64,000 nucleotides of DNA from Azotobacter paspali (GTDB taxonomy: Bacteria; Pseudomonadota; Gammaproteobacteria; Pseudomonadales; Pseudomonadaceae): the NCBI RefSeq assembly GCF_042434745.1, contig NZ_JBHLSS010000098.1; one strand, given 5' to 3'. Shown here one piece after another: positions 16,794-26,122 of the stretch (its first letter is position 1; each line of letters opens with the position of its first letter). A model generated the notes under the pieces. It saw only the letters and a list, made by a program, of their open reading frames with translations, did not search any database and was not told the origin of the DNA. Both the position numbers and the translations under genes were made by a program.

Positions 16794-17819
16794 ATGACGG
16801 CCAATGGAACCGTTCCGCTGCAGGAAGCGGCGATCAAGGAAGGCACACTGTTCTTCCTGCCCTTGCCGCTGCTGTTGGAACTACTCAATCTGCCCCGGCA
16901 AAGCCAGGACAGTTCGCCAGAAACACTCGACGTTCCCGATTACTGGTCCTGCCATGCCCAGTGGCAGCGGCTGCTCGACGGCGGCCTGTTCGTCCACCCG
17001 GCCGCTCGCGACTATTGGCGACAGCGTCTGGAGGAGGAACGCCGGCTGGCCAACCAGATCCTGGCACGGCAGGATAGCGGTCTCGATCGGCTCCGCTGCC
17101 TGGCTCACAGCCCTCTGGCTACCGAACTCGGCTGCCCGTCGGCCGGCGAGCGCCTGCGTTGCCACCTGCGGGATATCGAAGAAACCGACGCACTGCTGGA
17201 GAACGAACTGCTGCTCGAAACGCGGCTCGCCGATACGTTCGCCCTGGCGCTGCGCCTGGCTGCCTGGCGGGTGGTCGATCTCAGCCTTGAATACTGGGAA
17301 CTGTTGGCGGAAGGCGGCGAACAGCATGAAGTGCTGCTTGAGCGCTTCCTACCGAACATCGATGCCACGAACGGACAGTGGAACAACCCCGTAGAGGACT
17401 ATCTGGCTCATCTCGCTGCCCTGGTCGACGATTGCCCGGAACAGCAGGACGACTACAGCAGCTTGGCCAGGCTCTGGGCAGGGGGGGAGGGCATGGATGT
17501 CCAGACCAGGGAGTACCAGCTCAACGCCTGGCGCCAGGGCCGTCGCCGGGCAGACGCACGCACGGTCGCCCGGCTGATGGACGCCGTGCTGGATCGGCTG
17601 CTCGACGGTGGGGCAGCGGGTGAGCTGTCCCTCAATCGCCAGTTGCTCTGCGAATCTTTTCATTTCGTCGAAAGCTGCGCTTACCTGCGGCAAACCTTGA
17701 GCCGACTCGGTATGGCGGAAACAATGATCGGCGAAATCTTTGCCGTCTATCGCAACGAATACTTGCGGGCGCGAGCCGTACTGGGCAGACCGCTGGCAGA
17801 GAAAGACAGCGAACACTGA
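16794..17819 (+). CDS. Conserved hypothetical protein, cytoplasmic, largely helical
   Basis: I do not recognise a family. 341 residues from the ATG at 16794; the frame is open upstream to 16566, but that stretch runs through the parS site and reads as low-complexity Arg/Pro/Ser, so the later start is preferred although its ribosome site is weak. No signal peptide or membrane segment. It is rich in Leu, Glu and Arg with several acidic helices (EEERRLANQILARQ, ETDALLENELLLETRLAD) and Trp-containing patches. Single gene between the acyltransferase and the DyP peroxidase. The codon pattern matches its neighbours, so it is probably a real host gene. Confidence 0.7.
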   Translation: MTANGTVPLQEAAIKEGTLFFLPLPLLLELLNLPRQSQDSSPETLDVPDYWSCHAQWQRLLDGGLFVHPAARDYWRQRLEEERRLANQILARQDSGLDRLRCLAHSPLATELGCPSAGERLRCHLRDIEETDALLENELLLETRLADTFALALRLAAWRVVDLSLEYWELLAEGGEQHEVLLERFLPNIDATNGQWNNPVEDYLAHLAALVDDCPEQQDDYSSLARLWAGGEGMDVQTREYQLNAWRQGRRRADARTVARLMDAVLDRLLDGGAAGELSLNRQLLCESFHFVESCAYLRQTLSRLGMAETMIGEIFAVYRNEYLRARAVLGRPLAEKDSEH

Positions 17820-17936
17820 AAGCCTCTTCGCTGCCTCGTGAAATCCCCCCATGACTTGCGACTCGTTTCATGAGCGGCAGGAATTCCGACACAATGACGC
17901 GCTCAGAAATTGCCACTCTTCCAGAAAGGAACTTTC

Positions 17937-18818
17937 ATGACGCTTTCCCAGGCCGGCATCCTTGCCGCGATCCCCTCATTGGCATGCCACCTATTCTTCT
18001 CCCTCGAATCGGCAGAAGAGCTCCCGGCCGCCCTCGACCGGCTCTCCACCCTAGCCGACGGTAAGACGATCGTCGTCGGTTTCGGCGAGTCGCTGCTACG
18101 AGCACAAAGCCGCCATGTCGCCGGTCTGCGCGTGTTCCCGGTCCTGAACGGCAGCAGCGTGGACATCCCCTCGACCCAACACGCCCTGTGGTGCTGGCTG
18201 CGTGGCGAGGATCGCGGCGAGCTGCTGCAGCTCGGTCGCACACTAGTAGCTGCCCTGCACCCGGCCCTGCGCCTGGAGCAAAGCACCGATGCCTTCCGTT
18301 ACCGGGAAGGCCATGACCTGACCGGCTACGAGGACGGTAGCGAAAATCCCGAGGGGGAAGAGGCCGTCGCCGCCGCTCTCGTCGGCGAAGGTCGCGAGGG
18401 TGAACGGGGTGGCAGCTTCGCCGCCGTACAACACTGGGTACACGACCTCGATCACTTCGATAGCCTGCCTTCGGAAGAACAGGACAATATCGTCGGCCGG
18501 CGCAAGAGCGACAACGAAGAGCTGGAAAACGCGCCGAAGTCCGCCCACGTCAAGCGTACCGCACAAGAAAGCTTCAGCCCCGAGGCCTTCGTCCTGCGTC
18601 GCTCGATGCCTTGGAGCAACGGCCGGCAAGCGGGCCTGTTGTTCCTCGCCTTCGGCCATAGCCTCGACGCCTTCGAAGCCCAGCTCAAGCGCATGGCCGG
18701 CCTGGACGACGGTATCGTCGACGCTCTGTTCCGCTTCAGCCGGCCGATCAGCGGCGGTTACTACTGGTGCCCACCGATACGAGAGGGACGACTGGACCTG
18801 CGCAAGGTGATGGAATAG
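17937..18818 (+). CDS. DyP-type heme peroxidase
   Basis: Dye-decolourising peroxidase; heme enzyme acting on diverse reductants with hydrogen peroxide. The start at 17937 is chosen for AGAAAGGA six bases upstream, giving 293 residues, typical of the shorter class B enzymes. Key residues are present: GYEDG with the distal Asp133, the proximal His204 in SAHVKRT, and the conserved Arg in VLRRSMPW (221/222). No signal peptide, so cytoplasmic or encapsulated; no encapsulin gene is in the window. It converges on a small monooxygenase-like gene. Confidence 0.9.
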   Translation: MTLSQAGILAAIPSLACHLFFSLESAEELPAALDRLSTLADGKTIVVGFGESLLRAQSRHVAGLRVFPVLNGSSVDIPSTQHALWCWLRGEDRGELLQLGRTLVAALHPALRLEQSTDAFRYREGHDLTGYEDGSENPEGEEAVAAALVGEGREGERGGSFAAVQHWVHDLDHFDSLPSEEQDNIVGRRKSDNEELENAPKSAHVKRTAQESFSPEAFVLRRSMPWSNGRQAGLLFLAFGHSLDAFEAQLKRMAGLDDGIVDALFRFSRPISGGYYWCPPIREGRLDLRKVME

Positions 18819-18926
18819 GCAAGTTCCGACGGTCTCCGAAGGAACGAGATGGAGCCTGAAAGAGGAGAATGTCCGGCGCGGTGAACGACCCCGTCCACCG
18901 CGTCCGCAACAGCAGAGCGGAAGCGA

Positions 18927-19232
18927 TTAAAGAACGGCTTCGAACAGCTCCAACTGCGGCGGCTCCAGGTAAAGCTCGCGTGGGCTGTTGCCAGCGTTGG
19001 CATGTGCCTTCCGGAAAGCCTCGGAATGCGTCCAATCCTCGAAGGCCTGAGCGGACTGCCACTCGGTGTAGGAACTGAACAGGGTGAATTCCTCGCCCTG
19101 CGCTCCCTGCAGCAGATGGAAACGAACGAAGCCGGGCACCTCGTGAAGATAGCTCTCACGTTCACGCCAATGGGCGACGAAGGCTTCTTCGCGTCCTCGG
19201 GCAATCTTGAAACGGTTCATAGCAAGGAACAT
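18927..19232 (-). CDS. Antibiotic biosynthesis monooxygenase-like (ABM) family protein
   Basis: Small dimeric ferredoxin-like-fold protein of about 101 residues. Start 19232 has GGAG eight bases upstream; an in-frame ATG at 19220 (MNRFKI) is possible. Sequence features are FLAMNRFKIARGREEAFVAHW, then a PGFVRFHLLQG strand and a YTEWQSAQAFEDWTHSEAF segment, the pattern of heme-oxygenase-like or quinol-type ABM proteins. Homologues include heme-degrading enzymes, and the neighbouring DyP peroxidase also uses heme, but a heme role here is only inference. Confidence 0.75.
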   Translation of the reverse strand: MFLAMNRFKIARGREEAFVAHWRERESYLHEVPGFVRFHLLQGAQGEEFTLFSSYTEWQSAQAFEDWTHSEAFRKAHANAGNSPRELYLEPPQLELFEAVL

Positions 19233-19449
19233 GTCGTGGACTCCGTGTGGTCGACAAGCGGTCATTCTAGGCAAGAAACAACGCCTTTACAGAATCGAAA
19301 ATCTTCGTCGCAAAGAGCCGTGCGACTCCTTCTCTGACAAGGACCGGCAGAGTAGGTTGCCTCCGCCTGGATTTCCACAGGCTTCCATCGCTATCCAGCG
19401 CAAACCCTTCTGGCAGACCTGGGTCCGTCAGAGAGTTCGCTTTGACGCT

Positions 19450-19472
19450 TGTGGATAATTTTCTTATCCACA
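19450..19472. promoter_or_regulatory. Inverted pair of perfect DnaA boxes downstream of gyrB
   Basis: TGTGGATAA (19450-19458) and TTATCCACA (19464-19472) are two perfect consensus DnaA 9-mers in inverted orientation, separated by five bases. It sits eight bases beyond the gyrB stop and can also form a hairpin in gyrB mRNA, though without a T-run on that side. DnaA titration, regulation or termination are all possible. Confidence 0.75.
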
Positions 19473-19479
19473 GCTTTGA

Positions 19480-21900
19480 TCACACATCCAGATTCGCCAC
19501 CGCCAACGCGTTGTTCTCGATGAATTCGCGACGCGGTTCGACGGCATCGCCCATCAGGGTGTTGAAAATCTGGTCGGTGGCAATGGCATCCTCGATGGTA
19601 ACCTTGAGCATGCGCCGCACGCTGGGGTCCATGGTGGTCTCCCACAACTGCTCAGGATTCATCTCGCCGAGCCCCTTGTAGCGCTGGATGCTGTGACGCT
19701 TGGTGGTTTCCGCCATCAGCCAGGCGAGCGCCTCCCTGAAACTTGACACCGGCTTGCGACGCTCACCGCGCCGCACGTAGGCGCCGTCCTCCAGTAAGCT
19801 GTTCAACTGCTCGCCGAGGGCGGTCACGGTGCGGTAGTCATTGCTGGCGAAGAAGTCACGGTTGAAGGTGACGTAGCTCGACAGGCCATGGGCGACCATC
19901 TCCACCTCGGGCAGCCACAGATGGCGTTCGCGATCCTCGCGCAGGCTGGCCCTGTAGGTCAGGCCGGATTTCTCGGCAGCCTTCAGATGGGCCTGGAATC
20001 GCTCCAGCCAAGCCTGCATGAGCGCCTGGTCGCCCAGTTGCTCGAGACCGACGCGCGGCAGGTAGACAAAATGCTCGGTGATATCCTGTGGATAGAGCCG
20101 CGACAGGCGAGCCAGGGTCTTCATAACCGTGCGGTAGTCGCTGACCAGCTTTTCCAACGCAGCTCCGGACAATCCGGGAGCGCTCTCGTTGACGTGCAGG
20201 CTCGCTTCTTCGAGGGCCGACTGGGTCATGTATTCCTCCATAGCCTCGTCGTCCTTGATGTACTGCTCCTGCTTGCCCTTCTTCACCTTATACAACGGCG
20301 GCTGTGCGATGTAGACGTAGCCGCGCTCGATCAGCTCGGGCATCTGGCGGAAAAAGAAGGTCAGCAGCAGGGTGCGGATGTGCGAGCCGTCGACGTCGGC
20401 GTCGGTCATGATGATGATGTTGTGGTAACGCAGCTTCTCGATGTTGTATTCCTCGCGACCGATCCCGCAGCCCAGCGCGGTAATCAGGGTGCCGACCTCG
20501 GCGGAGGAGAGCATCTTGTCGAAGCGCGCCTTCTCGACGTTGAGGATTTTGCCCTTGAGCGGCAGGATCGCCTGGGTACGGCGATTGCGGCCCTGCTTGG
20601 CCGAGCCGCCGGCGGAGTCACCCTCGACGATGTAGAGTTCGGAAAGGGCCGGATCCTTCTCCTGACAGTCAGCCAACTTGCCGGGTAGGCCGGCGATATC
20701 CAGCGCGCCTTTGCGACGGGTCATCTCGCGAGCCTTTCGCGCCGCCTCGCGGGCGCGGGCGGCATCGATCATCTTGCCGACTACTGCCCTGGCCTCGTTG
20801 GGGTTCTCCAGCAGGAAGTCACCGAAACACTTGCCCATTTCCTGTTCGACAGCGGTCTTCACTTCGCTGGAGACCAGCTTGTCCTTAGTCTGCGAACTGA
20901 ACTTGGGGTCCGGCACCTTGACCGAGATAATTGCGGTCAGCCCCTCGCGGGCATCGTCGCCCGTGGTTGTCACCTTGTGCTTCTTGGCCAGGCCTTCCTG
21001 CTCGATGTAGGCGTTCAGATTACGCGTCAGCGCCGAGCGGAAACCGGCCAGATGGGTGCCACCGTCACGCTGCGGAATGTTGTTGGTAAAGCAGAGGATG
21101 TTCTCGTTGAAACCGTCGTTCCATTGCAGGGCGACCTCCACACCGACGCCGTCCTCCTCGCGCTGCACATTGAAGTGGAACACTTGGCTGACCGCGTTCT
21201 TGTTGGTGTTCAGGTAATTGACGAAAGCCTTCAGGCCGCCTTCATACTTAAACAGCTCTTCCTTGCCGCTGCGCTCGTCCTTGAGGACGATGCCGACACC
21301 GGAGTTGAGGAAGGACAACTCGCGCAACCGCTTGGCAAGGACATCCCAACTGAAGTGGATGTTGTGGAAGGTCTCCGCGGAAGGCTTGAAATGGACCTGC
21401 GTACCGGTCCCATCGGTATCGCCGACCGTGGCCAGCGGCGCTTGCGGTACCCCGTGCACATAGGTCTGCTCCCATACCTTACCGTCGCGACGGATGGTCA
21501 GCACCAACTCCTCGGAAAGAGCGTTGACTACCGAAACCCCGACACCGTGCAGGCCACCGGAAACCTTGTAGCTGTTGTCGTCGAATTTGCCGCCGGCATG
21601 CAGCACGGTCATGATGACTTCGGCAGCGGAGATGCCTTCTTCCTTGTGCAGATCTACCGGAATGCCTCGACCATTGTCGCGTACGGTGATGGATTCGTCG
21701 GTGTGAATGGTGATGCTGATCTCGTTACAGTAACCGGCCAGTGCCTCGTCGATCGAGTTGTCGACCACCTCGAACACCATGTGGTGAAGACCGGTACCGT
21801 CGTCGGTATCGCCGATATACATACCGGGACGTTTGCGTACGGCATCCAGGCCCTTTAGGACTTTGATGCTGGAGGAGTCGTACGTCTGGTTTTCGCTCAT
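19480..21900 (-). CDS. gyrB: DNA gyrase subunit B
   Basis: ATPase subunit of the type II topoisomerase that introduces negative supercoils. 806 residues from ATG 21900 (GGAG eight bases upstream); a GTG three codons earlier overlaps recF and is less likely. Domains: GHKL ATPase with DNSIDEALAGY and DNGRGIPV, transducer domain, TOPRIM with EGDSAGGSAKQGRNR and DADVDGSHI, and the C-terminal tail GLGEMNPEQLWETTMDP. The length matches Pseudomonas GyrB, including the gammaproteobacterial insert. Fourth in the dnaA-dnaN-recF-gyrB series. Confidence 0.98.
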   Translation of the reverse strand: MSENQTYDSSSIKVLKGLDAVRKRPGMYIGDTDDGTGLHHMVFEVVDNSIDEALAGYCNEISITIHTDESITVRDNGRGIPVDLHKEEGISAAEVIMTVLHAGGKFDDNSYKVSGGLHGVGVSVVNALSEELVLTIRRDGKVWEQTYVHGVPQAPLATVGDTDGTGTQVHFKPSAETFHNIHFSWDVLAKRLRELSFLNSGVGIVLKDERSGKEELFKYEGGLKAFVNYLNTNKNAVSQVFHFNVQREEDGVGVEVALQWNDGFNENILCFTNNIPQRDGGTHLAGFRSALTRNLNAYIEQEGLAKKHKVTTTGDDAREGLTAIISVKVPDPKFSSQTKDKLVSSEVKTAVEQEMGKCFGDFLLENPNEARAVVGKMIDAARAREAARKAREMTRRKGALDIAGLPGKLADCQEKDPALSELYIVEGDSAGGSAKQGRNRRTQAILPLKGKILNVEKARFDKMLSSAEVGTLITALGCGIGREEYNIEKLRYHNIIIMTDADVDGSHIRTLLLTFFFRQMPELIERGYVYIAQPPLYKVKKGKQEQYIKDDEAMEEYMTQSALEEASLHVNESAPGLSGAALEKLVSDYRTVMKTLARLSRLYPQDITEHFVYLPRVGLEQLGDQALMQAWLERFQAHLKAAEKSGLTYRASLREDRERHLWLPEVEMVAHGLSSYVTFNRDFFASNDYRTVTALGEQLNSLLEDGAYVRRGERRKPVSSFREALAWLMAETTKRHSIQRYKGLGEMNPEQLWETTMDPSVRRMLKVTIEDAIATDQIFNTLMGDAVEPRREFIENNALAVANLDV

Positions 21901-21905
21901 TACCT

Positions 21906-23003
21906 TCACTCCCGATCGTGGGTCTGGGTGATACGGCCCTGTTCCACGTGGAACAGGGCAACTGGCGTATCCGTGCGCCAGCCTTCACGCAATGCTTCAA
22001 GGTCTACGCAGGTGATGAACACCTGGCAATGCAACTCTTCGAGCAGACGGCACAGCGCGCGCCGGTGCTGTTCATCCAATTCGGAGGGCAGGTCGTCGAC
22101 CAGATAGATACACTCGCGTCTAGCGCGGTCGACGAGATGCCCCTGGGCGATCTTCAGCGCACAAACCACCAGCTTCTGCTGACCGCGCGACAGCAAGTCC
22201 GCAGCATTGTGCGCGGCCAGGCGCAGGCGCAGATCGGCCCGTTGCGGGCCGGCCTGGGTATGCCCCAGTTGCTGATCGCGCGGAAGGGAAGCAGCAAGAA
22301 TCTCGCCGAGCGAGCGCTCCCGGTCCCAGCCGCGGTAGTAGCTCAGAGTCAGACCGTCCAGCTCCACCAGCTCATGCAGGACGCTCTCGAAGACCGGCTT
22401 CAGCACCTGAATGTAGCTGCGTCGATAACTGTCGATTTCCTCGCTCGCCAGGCACAGCTCTCGGTCCCAGGCGGCTTGCGAAACTGGGTCGATTCTACCA
22501 TGGCGCAGCCAGGAGTTCCGCTGGCGCAGCGCCGTCTGTAGGCGATGCCAGGCCGGCAGGAAACGTTGTTCCACGTGGAACACACCCCAGTCGAGAAACT
22601 GGCGGCGTACCTTGGGCGCTCCCTCGAGCAGCCGAAAACTGTCCGGATTGATCAGTTGTAACGGCAGAGACTCGGCGAGCTGCGCGGCAGTGCGCACGTT
22701 TTGCCCATCGATACGAATCTGCAGTTCGCCCAGTCGGTTGCGGGCCACACCAAGATTGCGTACCCGACCGTCATTCCACAGCACCTGCCCGAATACCGTA
22801 CAGGCCGGCTGTTCATGCTGGATCACCGGCGAAAGACGCTGACTGCGAAAGGAACGCGCCAAGCCGAGCAGGTGGATCGCCTCCAGCAAGCTAGTCTTGC
22901 CGCTGCCGTTCGGGCCGTAGAGTATGTTGATGCGCGGCGAGGGGTTCAGGGTCACCGGGTGCAAGTTGCGCACCGCAGTGACGGTCACACGGCGGAGAGA
23001 CAT
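21906..23003 (-). CDS. recF: DNA replication and repair protein RecF
   Basis: SMC-like ATPase that helps load RecA at gaps. 365 residues. Walker A is GPNGSGKTSLLEAI near residue 30, the ABC signature is LSRGQQKLVV and Walker B is in YLVDDLPSELD. Nineteen bases separate it from dnaN and five from gyrB. Two parS sites are embedded in its coding sequence (21940 and 22567); both are translated as FHVEQ, so the centromere sites are tolerated within the protein. Confidence 0.96.
   Translation of the reverse strand: MSLRRVTVTAVRNLHPVTLNPSPRINILYGPNGSGKTSLLEAIHLLGLARSFRSQRLSPVIQHEQPACTVFGQVLWNDGRVRNLGVARNRLGELQIRIDGQNVRTAAQLAESLPLQLINPDSFRLLEGAPKVRRQFLDWGVFHVEQRFLPAWHRLQTALRQRNSWLRHGRIDPVSQAAWDRELCLASEEIDSYRRSYIQVLKPVFESVLHELVELDGLTLSYYRGWDRERSLGEILAASLPRDQQLGHTQAGPQRADLRLRLAAHNAADLLSRGQQKLVVCALKIAQGHLVDRARRECIYLVDDLPSELDEQHRRALCRLLEELHCQVFITCVDLEALREGWRTDTPVALFHVEQGRITQTHDRE
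21940..21955. other. parS site inside the recF 3' end
   Basis: TGTTCCACGTGGAACA is a perfect 16-bp palindrome. It is itself centred in a perfect 24-bp palindrome (21936-21959). It encodes FHVEQ near the RecF C-terminus and is about 4 kb from oriC. Confidence 0.92.
22567..22582. other. parS site inside recF
   Basis: TGTTCCACGTGGAACA, identical to the 16-mer at 21940, 612 bases further into recF. It is translated as FHVEQ in the middle of the protein. Two sites this close suggest cooperative ParB loading. Confidence 0.92.
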
Positions 23004-23021
23004 CGAAGCGAGGTGGCAGGT

Positions 23022-24125
23022 TTACAGCCGCATCGGCATGACGACATAGGCGGAGTCGTCATTATCGGCTTCCTGCAGCAAGGCGCTGCTGTTGGAATCG
23101 GACAGGGTCAGGCACACCTGCTCGGCACTCATCACACCCAGCACGTCGAGCAGATAGCTGACATTGAAGCCGATCTCCAGAGCATCGCCGCTGTAGTCGA
23201 CCGCCACTTCCTCTTCGGCTTCTTCCTGCTCCGGGTTGTTGGCCTGGATCTTCAGCAGACCACTGGCCAATTGCAGGCGGATACCGCGGTATTTCTCGTT
23301 AGAGAGGATCGCCGTGCGGCTGAAGGCTTCGCGCAGCAATTGGCGGTCGCCGAATACCTTCTTGTCGCCGCCGCGCGGGAGTACCCGTTCATAGTCTGGG
23401 AACTTGCCGTCGACCAACTTGGAGGTGAAGGTGAATTCGCCGGTGGTGGCACGGATATGGTGCTGGCCGAGGACGATGCTGACTTCGCCGTCCTGGTCGG
23501 TGAGCAGGCGCGCCAGTTCCAGAATACCCTTGCGCGGCACTATGACCTGATGGCGGTCGGCATGCTCGATGCCGGATTGCATGGAGCACAGCGCCAGGCG
23601 GTGCCCGTCGGTGGCGACCGCACGCAGCACACCGCCGTTCATTTCCAGCAGCATGCCGTTCAGATAGTAGCGCACGTCCTGCTGGGCCATGGCGAAACTG
23701 GTGCGTTCGATCAGCCGGCGCAGCTTGCTCTGGCCCAGAGAGAAGGTCAGCGAGCCCACACCTTCCTCGGTGGTGGGAAAGTCGCTGGCCGGCAAGGTCG
23801 ACAGGCTGAAACGGCTACGTCCGGCCTTGATCAGCAGCTTCTGCTCGTCCAGACGGATATCGATCAGCGTATCGGTCGGCAAGCTCTTGCAGATATCCAT
23901 CAGCTTGCGCGCCGGCACAGTGATCTCGCCGGGCTCGGCGTTCTCCTCCAGCGGCACGCGACCGACCAATTCGACTTCTAGGTCGGTACCGGTGAGCGAC
24001 AACTGCTGCTTCTCGACGACCAGCAGCACGTTGGAAAGCACCGGTAGAGTCTGTCGGCGCTCGACGACGCCAGCGACCAGTTGCAGCGGTTTCAGCAGGG
24101 CTTCGCGTTGAATGGTGAAATGCAT
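23022..24125 (-). CDS. dnaN: DNA polymerase III beta sliding clamp
   Basis: Forms the dimeric ring that tethers DNA polymerase III to DNA. 367 residues, three repeated clamp folds. Typical N-terminus MHFTIQREALLKPLQLVAGVVERRQTLPVLSNVLL and C-terminus SAYVVMPMRL. Lies 29 bases after dnaA and 18 before recF on the minus strand, so is likely transcribed from the dnaA promoter as well as from internal ones. Confidence 0.98.
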   Translation of the reverse strand: MHFTIQREALLKPLQLVAGVVERRQTLPVLSNVLLVVEKQQLSLTGTDLEVELVGRVPLEENAEPGEITVPARKLMDICKSLPTDTLIDIRLDEQKLLIKAGRSRFSLSTLPASDFPTTEEGVGSLTFSLGQSKLRRLIERTSFAMAQQDVRYYLNGMLLEMNGGVLRAVATDGHRLALCSMQSGIEHADRHQVIVPRKGILELARLLTDQDGEVSIVLGQHHIRATTGEFTFTSKLVDGKFPDYERVLPRGGDKKVFGDRQLLREAFSRTAILSNEKYRGIRLQLASGLLKIQANNPEQEEAEEEVAVDYSGDALEIGFNVSYLLDVLGVMSAEQVCLTLSDSNSSALLQEADNDDSAYVVMPMRL

Positions 24126-24154
24126 GGTCCAGTCCCCAATCGGTTGCGTCTGGC

Positions 24155-25591
24155 TCAGGTGGTCAGGGTACGCAACAGGTTCTTGTAGTCCTCGCGGATA
24201 TCGGCGTCGGTTTCGCGCAGCTCGGCGATCTTACGACAAGCATGGAGGACAGTAGTGTGATCGCGGCCGCCGAAGGAATCACCGATCTCCGGCAGGCTGT
24301 GGTTCGTCAATTCCTTGGACAACGCCATGGCGACCTGACGCGGACGAGCCACCGAACGCGAGCGACGCTTGGAAAGCAGATCGGCGATCTTGATCTTGTA
24401 ATACTCGGCGACGGTGCGCTGGATATTGTCGATGCTGACCAGCTTGTCCTGCAGCGCCAACAGGTCCTTCAGCGACTCGCGGATCAGCTCGATGGTGATC
24501 GGGTGGTTGGTGAAATGCGAATGGGCGATGACCCGCTTCAGCGCGCCTTCCAGTTCGCGCACGTTGGAACGGATGCGCTGGGCGATGAAGAAGGCGGCGT
24601 CGTGGGGTAGCTCGACCTTGGTTTGCTCGGCCTTCTTCATCAAGATCGCTACCCTGGTTTCCAGTTCAGGTGGCTCCACGGCCACCGTCAGGCCCCAACC
24701 GAAACGCGACTTCAGACGCTCCTCGAGCCCTTCGATCTCTTTCGGATAGCGGTCGCTGGTGAGAATCACCTGCTGGCCGCCTTCGAGCAGGGCATTGAAG
24801 GTGTGGAAAAACTCCTCCTGCGAGCGCTCCTTCTTGGCGAAGAATTGGATGTCGTCGATTAGCAAGGCGTCCACGGAACGGTAGAAACGCTTGAACTCGT
24901 TGATCGCGTTGAGCTGTAGGGCCTTCACCATGTCAGCGACGAAGCGTTCCGAATGCAGGTAGACCACCTTGGCATTGGGGTTCTTCTTCAGCAGATGATT
25001 GCCCACCGCGTGCATCAGGTGGGTCTTGCCCAGACCGACCCCACCATAGAGGAACAGCGGGTTGTAACCATGCTTGGGGTTGTCCGCCACCTGCCAAGCC
25101 GCGGCGCGCGCCAATTGGTTAGACTTGCCCTCGACGAAATTCTCGAAGGTGAAAGCCCGGTTCAGGTAACTGGTGTGCTTCAGGCCCCCCTCGACCTGCA
25201 CCGAACGCTCGGTGCGTACCGTTGCGGGCGCTACCGGCTGTGTATCCACAGTGCGTGCGGCCGATGCCTCTTCGACCGCCGCCGGTGCCGCCTGTACCAC
25301 GGCTAGCGCCGGAGACGCCGGCTGCACCGCGCGCGGAGCGGAGCTGCGCTTGCTGCCAATCAGCAGGGAAACGGAAGGTGTGACGTCCTCGCTACGCTCG
25401 CCGAGCAGTTCGAGCAACCGGCCGAGATATTTCTCGTTGACCCAATCGAGAACGAAACGGTTGGGCGCATAGACGCGCAACTCGTCTCCATCGGCCTCCA
25501 CCTGCAGAGGGCGAATCCAGGTATTGAATTGCTGGGCGGGCAGCTCGTCGCGCAGCAGCTCGACGCACTGCTGCCAAAGTTCCACGGACAC
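24155..25591 (-). CDS. dnaA: Chromosomal replication initiator protein DnaA
   Basis: AAA+ ATPase that binds DnaA boxes and opens oriC. 478 residues from a GTG start at 25591, which has a strong GGGGAG four bases upstream. Domain I is the first 80 residues (SVELWQQCVELL); domain II is a variable Ala/Pro/Val linker; domain III has Walker A GGVGLGKTHLMHA and Walker B DALLIDDIQFF; domain IV carries the DnaA signature DHTTVLHACRKI. A candidate promoter overlapping a DnaA box lies upstream (25637-25665), which fits autorepression. Confidence 0.98.
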   Translation of the reverse strand: MSVELWQQCVELLRDELPAQQFNTWIRPLQVEADGDELRVYAPNRFVLDWVNEKYLGRLLELLGERSEDVTPSVSLLIGSKRSSAPRAVQPASPALAVVQAAPAAVEEASAARTVDTQPVAPATVRTERSVQVEGGLKHTSYLNRAFTFENFVEGKSNQLARAAAWQVADNPKHGYNPLFLYGGVGLGKTHLMHAVGNHLLKKNPNAKVVYLHSERFVADMVKALQLNAINEFKRFYRSVDALLIDDIQFFAKKERSQEEFFHTFNALLEGGQQVILTSDRYPKEIEGLEERLKSRFGWGLTVAVEPPELETRVAILMKKAEQTKVELPHDAAFFIAQRIRSNVRELEGALKRVIAHSHFTNHPITIELIRESLKDLLALQDKLVSIDNIQRTVAEYYKIKIADLLSKRRSRSVARPRQVAMALSKELTNHSLPEIGDSFGGRDHTTVLHACRKIAELRETDADIREDYKNLLRTLTT

Positions 25592-25636
25592 CTATCTCCC
25601 CTCGCCGCCCGAACGGCTGGCAAAAAACAGTCTACC

Positions 25637-25665
25637 ATTGTATCCGTCCGTAACAGGGTTATCCA
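25637..25665 (-). promoter_or_regulatory. Candidate dnaA promoter overlapped by a DnaA box
   Basis: On the minus strand a -10 TACAAT (25637-25642) is 17 bases from a weak -35 TGGATA (25660-25665). The -35 lies inside the perfect DnaA box 25659-25667, which would let DnaA repress its own gene. Confidence 0.5.
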
Positions 25666-26093
25666 CATGGATCGGCAAGCGTCTCTGTAAAGCCGTGGCC
25701 GACGAGATCGGAAATAAACTCCGCATCTGCCAAGATGGCCTGTTGATAAGAATGCCTAAGCTCCGTATACAAGCTGACGGAAGAATCAGTGGATAAATCG
25801 CTTGTGAATAAATCATCTTTTCATACCCAGCTTATCCGCCGGCTCCGCACAGGTGAGCCACTTCCGATCGACAGGCTTGTCTTTCCCCGAAATATGGATA
25901 TCACTTGGCTCCACATGAGTTTCCCACAGGCATGTCGTCGCTTAATCAATACAAGAAAAATCATCTTTTCAAAAATTCTTCATTTTGATTTATCTGTGGA
26001 TATTTTTTCCACAGCACTCGGACTCAGCCAAAAGCCGGACAAAGATCCTCCTGCGCTCCCGACACTCCCTTCGACTACGCGGCTGGTTGGAAA

Positions 26094-26122
26094 TTGACCT
26101 GTCCGACGGCTTTCTCTAGAAT
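26094..26122 (+). promoter_or_regulatory. rpmH promoter
   Basis: TTGACC (26094-26099) and TAGAAT (26117-26122) are separated by exactly 17 bases, a good sigma-70 promoter, with the rpmH start 60 bases downstream. It would drive the rpmH-rnpA-yidD-yidC genes away from oriC. Confidence 0.8.

Noticed and set aside
25832..25840. TTATCCGCC as a DnaA box in oriC
   Set aside because: Two mismatches at the conserved 3' end; too weak to count.
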